Shown here piece by piece: positions 1-5,120 of a stretch of DNA of 5,120 bases. The notes below the pieces were generated by a model. It was not told where the DNA came from and did no database searches. It worked only from the letters and a program-made list of their open reading frames with translations. The translations under genes were made by a program, and so were the position numbers. Numbering within the stretch: position 1 is the first letter of the stretch; the number at the start of each line of letters is the position of its first letter. The stretch comes from Spirochaeta sp. (GTDB lineage Bacteria > Spirochaetota > Spirochaetia > DSM-27196 > Alkalispirochaetaceae): contig JAQIBO010000008.1 of the NCBI GenBank assembly GCA_027859055.1, positions 1 through 5,120 on the forward strand. Direction: 5' to 3'.

Positions 1-1
1 G

Positions 2-9
2 TATATTAT
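2..9 (+). promoter_or_regulatory. Possible -10 promoter element just before the operon
   Basis: Bases 2-9 contain overlapping TATATT and TATTAT, both close to the TATAAT consensus, within a 16-base AT-rich stretch that contrasts with the GC-rich window. If used as a -10, transcription would start around bases 13-17, almost at the TolC ATG. The -35 region is outside the window, so this is only suggestive. Confidence 0.3.
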
Positions 10-16
10 TTTTCAT

Positions 17-1420
17 ATGTTGAAAGAAAGAACCCGCGGCTCCGATTGGGCCGCGACCGCACTTTTTGTTCTCACCTTTGCCGCCGGCGGACTGTTCGGT
101 CCCGCGATTGCACCGATCCCGGCGCTCACGTTTGACGAAATCATCAACCGGATCGATGAGGCTGCGGCGGTTCAAACCGCGAATCTCGATCATCTTGCAG
201 CGGAGCAGCGCCTTTTGAGCGCGGAGCACCCCGGAGCGACGGAGTTCGGCATAGTCCCGGCAACGGTGTTCCAGACCGCGGAAGGAGAGTCGTTTTCCGA
301 CCAGACACGGGTAAGCGCCTCCGTCACCGCCGACGTCCCCCTGGGATTGTCCCGGGACCGCCGCGCGGTAGCCGACGGCGCTCGCGACGATGTGGTGCGT
401 GCCCTGGTAGCGGAAGAGCGCGTGCGCGCGGAGACGTACGCGGATCTTTTGATTCTGTACCGCGCCGCGTGGCTTGCCCAGCGGGAGACCGCCGTCCTTG
501 GAGCCGAGCTGGATGCGGCACAAGAGATGGCCCGGACGGTGGAAGAGCGCTTCTCCCGGGGCAGCGCGTCCCTCAACGATATCAACGCGGCGCAGGACGA
601 GCTGGTCGAAGCGGAGATCGCCTACCGGGAGGGCACGCTTGCGCAACGCCTTACGTGGCTGGAGCTGGTGTACGCCGCCGGGCTGGAACAGAATCGGGAT
701 GAACCGCTCGATGCGCCGGACGTGGCGGTGCCGGACATTCCCCGGCCGCCGGAACTGGTAGCGTGGGCGGTACAGAACGACCCGCGGATCGTTACAGCGC
801 AAGATGCCGCGACCGGGTACGCGCGGGAGAGCGCGGCGGTGGACGGTATTATCGGGGCGCCCACGGTGCGCGCGGGGTTTTCCGGGTGGGACCAGTCCGC
901 GTCGCTTTCGTTTAACACGGAAGCTCCGTCGATGGGGCTCAGTTACGGGTTTCCCGTTACCACGATCGGGGATCTCGCCGACGCTCGGGGAAGTTCAACC
1001 GATATCGACACGTGGGAGCTCTCCCTCTCCATCACCCTCCCCCTGCGCACTCCCGGGCCCAGTGTCCTTGAACGGGAGCTCCTGCAGACGCAACAAACGC
1101 GGAGCAGCGTGGATATCGTCGCGATCGAACGGGAACTTGCCCTGACGGTTCGATCCCGCTACCAGCAGTACGAACTTGCCGGTGAAATAATCCGTGACGC
1201 CGAGCGTTCGGTTTCCTTTACCGCCGGGGTTCTGGAGACGGTGCGGGAACGCGCTGGTGACGGGAACGCGACATCAGCGGATCTTTTGACCGCTGAGGCG
1301 CAGTACGAACGCGCCCTTTTCCGGCGCGATGCGGCGATCGTCGACCGGGAAAACGCAAAACTGACCACCGCCAGAACGGCGACCTACCTTGTACAACTTA
1401 TAGGAAGTGAACTGCAATGA
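17..1420 (+). CDS. TolC-family outer-membrane efflux channel protein
   Basis: This 467-residue protein is the probable outer-membrane exit duct of the tripartite pump encoded by the whole operon. Residues 11-36 form a hydrophobic, Ala/Gly-rich stretch after a charged N-terminus (K3, E4, R5, R7), consistent with a signal peptide cleaved near 30-38. Two repeats of the OEP fold are visible. Repeat 1 spans about 38-222 and ends in long Ala/Glu-rich helices with a SLNDINAAQDEL stretch at 185-196. Repeat 2 spans about 245-463, with the matching NATSADLLTAEAQYER at 417-432. Alternating-residue beta segments (about 97-110 and 285-342) would be the barrel strands. Length is normal for the family (roughly 420-490). 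The start is the first ATG in the window and has no in-frame stop upstream, so a slightly longer N-terminus cannot be excluded. No Shine-Dalgarno is seen in the 16 available bases. Its stop overlaps the adaptor start. The TolC-family call is firm; the substrate is unknown. Confidence 0.93.
   Translation: MLKERTRGSDWAATALFVLTFAAGGLFGPAIAPIPALTFDEIINRIDEAAAVQTANLDHLAAEQRLLSAEHPGATEFGIVPATVFQTAEGESFSDQTRVSASVTADVPLGLSRDRRAVADGARDDVVRALVAEERVRAETYADLLILYRAAWLAQRETAVLGAELDAAQEMARTVEERFSRGSASLNDINAAQDELVEAEIAYREGTLAQRLTWLELVYAAGLEQNRDEPLDAPDVAVPDIPRPPELVAWAVQNDPRIVTAQDAATGYARESAAVDGIIGAPTVRAGFSGWDQSASLSFNTEAPSMGLSYGFPVTTIGDLADARGSSTDIDTWELSLSITLPLRTPGPSVLERELLQTQQTRSSVDIVAIERELALTVRSRYQQYELAGEIIRDAERSVSFTAGVLETVRERAGDGNATSADLLTAEAQYERALFRRDAAIVDRENAKLTTARTATYLVQLIGSELQ
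1402..1407 (+). promoter_or_regulatory. Ribosome binding site of the adaptor gene
   Basis: AGGAAG lies inside the end of the TolC gene, 9 nt before the ATG at 1417. Together with the ATGA stop/start overlap it fixes the adaptor start and indicates translational coupling. Confidence 0.65.
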
Positions 1421-2655
1421 ACGTCAAGAAAACGATAGGAATCGGGGCGATCGGAGTCCTCGCGGCATCCGTAATCATCGTATTTGGTACCGACCTTGTG
1501 CCATTTGGAGACGCCGACAGCGGCACCGCATCGGCAGGTGCGCCCGGCGACGGCACGGCCGGCGGGATCGACCCGGAAACGCAGCTTGGCGCGGTTGAAG
1601 CGGTCCCGGGGTCGATTTCGATCACCGTTGAGGGGCCGGCGGTGGTTGAACCGTACCGGCAGCTGGATATCCGCAGCGCCACGGCGGGTACGGTCGTCGA
1701 GGCGCTCGACGAGGGAACAGCGGTGTCCGCCGAGGGAGTGATCGTCCGCTTGGACGGAAGCGCCCACCGCGCGGCGTTACAACAGGCCGAACTGAACCTG
1801 GATCAGGCGGAGGTTGACCTTGAGCGCGCGCGTCTTGCCGTGGGGCGCGCCGAACGGGACCTGGCCGCCAAGGAGAGTCTCCTCGCCTCCGGGTCGATCA
1901 CGCGGAATGAACGCGATACCGCCGCGGAGGCGCTGGCCACCGCCCGCCTCGAGGCGCGCACCGCAGAGATCAGGGTCTCCCAGAGTAATCTCGCCGTGGA
2001 AACCGCCACCCGGGATCTCGCCGCAACGGAGATCCGGGCCCCCTATGGCGGGGTCGTCCTTTTGTCCAACGTCGGCGCCGGTGATGTGGTGTCCTCGGGA
2101 ACGGTCTTCGTGACGTTTGCCGATGTAAGCCGCCTGCGTTTGCGGGCGGAGGTGGATGAGTTTGATATCGGCAAGGTCCAGCCGGGTATGGAGGTGATGA
2201 TCACCGCCGACTCCCTCGGCGACGAATCGGTACTCTCCACGGTTGAGCGGGTGAGCCCCGCCGCGGAGGTGATAAACAATATCTCGATCTTTACCGTTTC
2301 GGCGGTCGTTCGGGCCGACCAGGCGCCGCTGCTTCCCGGGTTGAGCGCAGATCTCACCGTCCTGGTGAGCGACGACACGGGGCTGATCGTACCCTCCCCG
2401 GCGGTTTCAACGGTCCGGGGACGCGCCTACCTCGACGTCTACGAAAACGATGCGGTGGAGACAAAGCGCGTTGTGGCCGGAACCGACGACGGCCGGAACA
2501 TCGTAATCCTTGATGGGCTTGAGGAGGGGGCGCTGGTGGTCGTTCCGGAAACCCCCGGCTTCACCCTCACCTCAGGCACCCTCCCGGGCGCCACCGGGTC
2601 AACAGGATCCTCAATCATTCCGATACCGATGCCGGGGGCCGGAGGGAGCCGGTAA
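1417..2655 (+). CDS. Periplasmic adaptor (MacA/HlyD-type membrane fusion protein)
   Basis: This 412-residue protein should link the inner-membrane ABC transporter to the TolC-like channel. Residues 6-24 are a single hydrophobic segment, an N-terminal anchor or uncleaved signal, with no lipobox cysteine. Residues 30-55 are a Gly/Ala/Asp-rich flexible linker. The first lipoyl half lies at about 84-112, followed by an Ala/Glu/Arg-rich alpha-hairpin at about 116-204. Its turn is near LLASGSIT (155-162). The second lipoyl half begins at the typical ATEIRAPYGGVV (203-214). A beta-barrel domain follows at about 239-316 and a membrane-proximal domain at about 322-378. The C-terminus (about 381-412) is a Gly/Ser/Thr/Pro-rich tail, odd for the family. 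The start overlaps the previous stop (ATGA) and is supported by GGAAG at 1403-1407. The family is clear. MacA-like function is inferred from the adjoining MacB-type genes rather than proven. Confidence 0.93.
   Translation: MNVKKTIGIGAIGVLAASVIIVFGTDLVPFGDADSGTASAGAPGDGTAGGIDPETQLGAVEAVPGSISITVEGPAVVEPYRQLDIRSATAGTVVEALDEGTAVSAEGVIVRLDGSAHRAALQQAELNLDQAEVDLERARLAVGRAERDLAAKESLLASGSITRNERDTAAEALATARLEARTAEIRVSQSNLAVETATRDLAATEIRAPYGGVVLLSNVGAGDVVSSGTVFVTFADVSRLRLRAEVDEFDIGKVQPGMEVMITADSLGDESVLSTVERVSPAAEVINNISIFTVSAVVRADQAPLLPGLSADLTVLVSDDTGLIVPSPAVSTVRGRAYLDVYENDAVETKRVVAGTDDGRNIVILDGLEEGALVVVPETPGFTLTSGTLPGATGSTGSSIIPIPMPGAGGSR
2641..2648 (+). promoter_or_regulatory. Ribosome binding site of the ATPase gene
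   Basis: GGAGGGAG sits in the last codons of the adaptor gene, 9 nt before the ATG at 2658. It is the strongest Shine-Dalgarno match in the operon and supports this start, which lies 2 nt past the adaptor TAA. Confidence 0.7.
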
Positions 2656-2657
2656 GG

Positions 2658-3359
2658 ATGAAAGAAAAACTCATTGCGCTTGACGGGGTGACCCGGCACT
2701 ACCAGATGGGACCGACAACGGTCAAAGCGATCGACGGGGTCTCTCTGACGATAACCGAAGGGGAGTTCGTCGCGATCATCGGTCCCAGCGGATCGGGGAA
2801 ATCAACCCTCATGAATATCATCGGCTGTCTCGATTCTCCCACCTCCGGGAGCTACCGCCTTGACGGTACCGACGTCTCCCGGATGAACCGGGCGCAACTG
2901 GCGGGGGTGCGAAACCGGTCCATCGGGTTGGTGTTCCAGACGTTTAACCTGCTGGGGCGAGAGACCGCCTCGGAGAACGTGGAGCTTCCCCTGATCTACG
3001 CGGGTATTCCCGCCCGGGAGCGACGGGAGCGCGCGGGGAGAATGCTTGAGCGGGTACAGCTCGCCGACCGGGCGGACCACGTTCCCAACCAGCTTTCAGG
3101 CGGCCAGCGCCAACGGGTAGCGATCGCCCGGGCGCTGGCGACGGAGCCGGCGATTATCCTTGCCGACGAACCGACCGGCGCCCTCGACAGCCGCACCGGC
3201 GTGGAGATCATGCACCTCTTTCACGAACTGAACGATGAAGGGGTTACCCTGATTATGGTTACCCACGACAACGACCTGGCACGCCAGGCAAAACGGGTGG
3301 TGCAGATCCGCGACGGACAAATTCTGCAGGACGTCCCGGCCGAGGAGTTTACCCCATGA
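2658..3359 (+). CDS. MacB/LolD-type ABC transporter ATP-binding subunit
   Basis: This 233-residue cytoplasmic ATPase powers the transporter by ATP binding and hydrolysis as a dimer. All nucleotide-binding motifs are intact: Walker A GPSGSGKST at 42-50, Q-loop Gln94 in VFQTFNLL, ABC signature LSGGQRQR at 146-153, Walker B IILADEP at 166-172 with catalytic Glu171, D-loop GALD at 174-177 and H-loop His203 in MVTHD. Length and the LSGGQRQRVAIARAL and DEPTGALD wording are typical of the MacB/LolD (lipoprotein and macrolide exporter) subfamily. The gene starts 2 nt after the adaptor stop and is preceded by GGAGGGAG at 2641-2648. It overlaps the permease gene by 4 nt at its end. In E. coli MacB this domain is fused to the permease; here it is a separate polypeptide, as in many other bacteria. 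LolD is the main alternative, but the TolC and adaptor neighbours favour a MacB-type role. Confidence 0.96.
   Translation: MKEKLIALDGVTRHYQMGPTTVKAIDGVSLTITEGEFVAIIGPSGSGKSTLMNIIGCLDSPTSGSYRLDGTDVSRMNRAQLAGVRNRSIGLVFQTFNLLGRETASENVELPLIYAGIPARERRERAGRMLERVQLADRADHVPNQLSGGQRQRVAIARALATEPAIILADEPTGALDSRTGVEIMHLFHELNDEGVTLIMVTHDNDLARQAKRVVQIRDGQILQDVPAEEFTP
3342..3347 (+). promoter_or_regulatory. Ribosome binding site of the permease gene
   Basis: GAGGAG lies within the last codons of the ATPase gene, 8 nt before the ATG at 3356. It supports the start that overlaps the ATPase stop as ATGA. Confidence 0.7.
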
Positions 3360-4582
3360 AGTGGTTTGCATTTCGGGAAAGTCTGCTGATGAGCCTCAGG
3401 AGCATCGCCTCCAACAAGATCCGCTCCCTTCTCACCGCCTTGGGGGTGATGATCGGCGTTGCCGCGGTGATCGCCCTGGTTGCCCTGGGAAACGGCGCGC
3501 AGATCTCGGTGGAACAGAGTCTGGAGTCTCTCGGGTCAAACCTGCTTCTTGTGTACTCGGGAGAACCGCGGGGCGGGAGCCTCGTGCGGCGAAACACCAC
3601 CAGCATCAAACCGACCCTTACCGATGAGGATATCGAGACGATCCGCTCCTTCGGGCCGAATCTGGTTACCGCGGTCACCCCCGAGGCGACTGCGACGGGG
3701 CAGCTCAAGTACGGGAATATAAATACCGTCGCGACGGTGGTGGGAACCGGAGTTGATTACCCGGAAATCAGGAACTTTCACCCATTGTACGGGAACTTTT
3801 TCTCCCAACTTGACGTGGATACCCGCAAGACGAACGTGGTGATCGGTATGCAGATCTACCGGGACCTCTTTCCCGAGGGAATCGACCCCGTTGGTGAGCG
3901 GATCCGGATTAACGGGATCAACCACCGCGTCGTGGGGATCATGGAGGAAAAAGGCAGCTCCACCTCCGACAGCTCCGTCTTTATTCCGATCTCGACGTAC
4001 CAGCGCTACATCTCCGGGGAGCAGGCATACGCGGTGGTAAACGTCCAGGCGACCTCCACTGAAGTGATGCGGGACCTGCAGACGGCTATCGAGAACGGGA
4101 TCCTCCGGAACCACCGCCTTCCGACGATGGACACCGCCGACTTTTACGTGGCAAACCAGCTGGATCTCCTGGACACGATGCAGGGGGTCACCGAAACGTT
4201 CACGCTGCTCCTTGCCAGCATCGCGGCGATCAGCCTGATCGTCGGGGGAATCGGAATCATGAATATCATGCTGGTCTCGGTGACCGAGCGGACCCGGGAG
4301 ATCGGCGTGCGCATGGCCCTTGGCGCGACCGGAGCAGACATCATGCGCCAGTTCATGACCGAGGCGGTGATTATCTCCCTCCTCGGCGGCCTGGTGGGAA
4401 TCGCGATTGGAATTGGCGCCGCCTGGGGAGCGGAACGATTCGGCGGAATGGCCGCTCAGGTTTCCGGAACCTCCGTGGCGATGGCGTTTGGCTTTGCCTT
4501 CGTGATCGGCCTCTTCTTTGGGGGATATCCGGCCTACCGGGCCTCCCGTCTCGATCCGATCGAGGCGTTACGATACGAATAG
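3356..4582 (+). CDS. MacB/FtsX-type ABC transporter permease
   Basis: This 408-residue inner-membrane protein is the permease partner of the preceding ATPase. An amphipathic N-terminal helix (about 1-22) leads into TM1 (about 24-46), which ends in ALGNGA (43-48), a stretch common in MacB-type permeases. A large periplasmic domain (MacB_PCD fold) occupies about 47-278. Three further membrane segments follow at about 283-307, 334-358 and 373-393. The loop ERTREIGVRMALGA (311-324) is the strongly conserved cytoplasmic coupling region of FtsX/MacB permeases. The C-terminus YPAYRASRLDPIEALRYE (391-408) is a classic family ending. Four membrane segments and this length match stand-alone MacB permeases. 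The protein is predicted to act by driving substrate through the adaptor and TolC duct from the periplasm rather than across the inner membrane; this mechanism is known for E. coli MacB and inferred here. The start overlaps the ATPase stop (ATGA), with GAGGAG at 3342-3347 as ribosome binding site. Confidence 0.95.
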   Translation: MKWFAFRESLLMSLRSIASNKIRSLLTALGVMIGVAAVIALVALGNGAQISVEQSLESLGSNLLLVYSGEPRGGSLVRRNTTSIKPTLTDEDIETIRSFGPNLVTAVTPEATATGQLKYGNINTVATVVGTGVDYPEIRNFHPLYGNFFSQLDVDTRKTNVVIGMQIYRDLFPEGIDPVGERIRINGINHRVVGIMEEKGSSTSDSSVFIPISTYQRYISGEQAYAVVNVQATSTEVMRDLQTAIENGILRNHRLPTMDTADFYVANQLDLLDTMQGVTETFTLLLASIAAISLIVGGIGIMNIMLVSVTERTREIGVRMALGATGADIMRQFMTEAVIISLLGGLVGIAIGIGAAWGAERFGGMAAQVSGTSVAMAFGFAFVIGLFFGGYPAYRASRLDPIEALRYE

Positions 4583-4583
4583 G

Positions 4584-4602
4584 CGGCGCGTTGAGCGTGC
4601 CG
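4584..4602 (+). other. Short GC-rich hairpin in the permease/exported-protein gap
   Basis: CGGCGCG (4584-4590) and CGTGCCG (4596-4602) pair as a 7-bp stem with one G-U wobble around the 5-nt loop TTGAG. It begins 2 nt after the permease stop. No run of T follows, so it is not a canonical intrinsic terminator. It could be a weak attenuator, an RNA-processing or 3'-end-stabilising element, or chance in GC-rich DNA. Confidence 0.4.
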
Positions 4603-4624
4603 TGACACAATACACACACGAAAC

Positions 4625-4632
4625 GAGGAGAG
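4625..4632 (+). promoter_or_regulatory. Ribosome binding site that decides the start of the last gene
   Basis: GAGGAGAG, with AGGAG at 4626-4630, lies 5 nt before the ATG at 4636. The next in-frame ATG (4708) has no comparable sequence upstream, so this site decides in favour of the longer N-terminus that includes the Ala/Thr-rich leader. Confidence 0.7.
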
Positions 4633-4635
4633 AAT

Positions 4636-5120
4636 ATGAACGATCGATACGAAACAGCACCTGCGGCGACTGCAACAAGAACGGCTCGCGCAACGACAGC
4701 TTCGACGATGCGGCGAGACCGAGCCGTTCGGATCGCACTGCTTGCCCTGGGCCTAATGATAGTTACCGCCGCATTGGCACCGTCCAACCTCTTTGGGCAG
4801 ACCACCCCGGAGATGCAGCAGGCCCGGGAGGAGACCGCCGTGGTCTACGATCTGGGGCGGTTTTTCGGCTACGTCCACGGAATGACCACGGAGAGCCCGT
4901 CTCTCGCGCTGACGGACACGCAGAAGCGGAAGATCGCCGGGGTAATAGAACAGATCCGGGAGATGCGCCGGATTGAACCGGAGTGGGCGGAGGAACAACT
5001 CACCTACCTGGAGCTGGAACTGCTGACACCGGCGCAACTGATGGATGTGGACCGCCGGGCGATTGAATGGCAGAACACCCGTGAATCCACCGGGCAAACC
5101 GGAAGCGGGGGTGGTACCGG
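4636..5120 (+). CDS. Uncharacterised exported protein with two LTxxQ motifs, 3' end outside window
   Basis: This open frame is uninterrupted for 161 codons and runs off the right edge. I do not recognise the family with confidence. Residues 1-24 are Ala/Thr-rich. Residues 26-32 are basic (RRDRAVR) and 33-48 are hydrophobic, ending in AALA before PSN, which looks like a signal peptide with an extended n-region, or alternatively a membrane anchor. The mature part (about 58-150) is charged and probably helical. It carries LTDTQKRKI at 92-100 and LTPAQLMDVD at 130-139, with IEPEWAEE at 113-120 between them. The last residues visible (153-161) are Gly/Ser/Thr-rich, suggesting a flexible linker or tail. 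Paired LTxxQ motifs are a hallmark of periplasmic Spy/CpxP-type proteins, but the spacing here (38 residues) is shorter than I recall for those. The start is chosen from AGGAG at 4626-4630, 5 nt upstream. It lies 53 nt downstream of the permease and may be in the same operon. Confidence 0.8.
   Translation, partial: MNDRYETAPAATATRTARATTASTMRRDRAVRIALLALGLMIVTAALAPSNLFGQTTPEMQQAREETAVVYDLGRFFGYVHGMTTESPSLALTDTQKRKIAGVIEQIREMRRIEPEWAEEQLTYLELELLTPAQLMDVDRRAIEWQNTRESTGQTGSGGGT

Noticed and set aside
14..19. Palindrome CATATG at the TolC start as an operator
   Set aside because: A 6-base palindrome overlapping a start codon is expected by chance and has no flanking symmetry.
3536..4114. Antisense open frame of 192 codons under the permease gene
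   Set aside because: It lies entirely within a clearly conserved permease, has no recognisable domain, and is explained by GC-biased third positions of the sense gene.
2658..4582. LolCDE lipoprotein-release transporter
   Set aside because: The ATPase resembles LolD, but there is one permease gene rather than a LolC/LolE pair, and the genes sit with an adaptor and a TolC-type channel, favouring a MacB-type exporter.
4584..4602. Rho-independent terminator ending the pump operon
   Set aside because: The stem is short and no T-run follows, so it fails the basic pattern; kept only as a hairpin of unknown role.
4591..4616. Possible promoter with TTGAGC and TACACA in the gap before the last gene
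   Set aside because: The spacing between the two boxes is 14 bases, the -10 match is poor, and TTGAG is the loop of the hairpin. Not enough to claim a promoter.
4605..4620. CA-rich run (ACACAATACACACACG) as a microsatellite or repeat
   Set aside because: Only a few imperfect units, with no second copy seen elsewhere in the window.
4371..4805. Antisense open frame of 144 codons across the permease end and the gap
   Set aside because: Its product is Arg/Pro/Ser-rich low-complexity typical of shadow frames in GC-rich DNA; the sense-strand genes explain the region.
4518..4976. Open frame of 152 codons spanning the permease end and the start of the last gene
   Set aside because: It is an Arg/Asp/Gly-rich shadow in another frame, overlapping two better-supported genes, with no convincing ribosome binding site or domain.

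Overview
The window holds one compact, same-strand operon for a MacAB-TolC-type tripartite efflux (or export) system, followed by the 5' part of an uncharacterised exported-protein gene. All genes read on the + strand. Base composition is GC-rich throughout, by eye around 60%, and third codon positions are strongly GC-biased. The exceptions are a short AT-rich stretch at the left edge and the first codons of the last gene. An outer-membrane channel gene next to a periplasmic adaptor and a MacB-type ABC transporter means a diderm (Gram-negative-type) bacterium. The overall look, including the style of the final protein, reminds me of free-living spirochaetes (Spirochaeta/Alkalispirochaeta-like). 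That is an impression from memory, not demonstrated by the sequence.

Layout: bases 1-16 are AT-rich and probably hold the end of the upstream regulatory region. 17-1420 encodes a TolC-family outer-membrane channel. 1417-2655 encodes a MacA/HlyD-type periplasmic adaptor (membrane fusion protein). 2658-3359 encodes a MacB/LolD-type ABC ATPase. 3356-4582 encodes a MacB/FtsX-type permease. The first two genes share an ATGA stop/start overlap, the adaptor and ATPase are 2 nt apart, and the ATPase and permease share another ATGA overlap, so the four are almost certainly co-transcribed and translationally coupled. A 53-nt gap (4583-4635) with a small GC-rich hairpin and a good Shine-Dalgarno sequence precedes the fifth gene. 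That gene starts at 4636 and runs off the right edge.

How the parts work together: the ATPase and permease (separate genes here, one fused polypeptide in E. coli MacB) form the inner-membrane engine. The adaptor, anchored by an N-terminal membrane segment, bridges the periplasm through its coiled-coil hairpin to the TolC-like channel, giving a route from periplasm or inner membrane to the outside. The substrate cannot be read from sequence; macrolides, peptides, lipids, siderophores and heme-related compounds are all known or suspected for this family. The fifth product has a signal-peptide-like N-terminus and two LTxxQ motifs reminiscent of periplasmic Spy/CpxP-type proteins. It is the least explained part of the window. 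No RNA genes, insertion sequences, CRISPR arrays or other mobile elements were seen.
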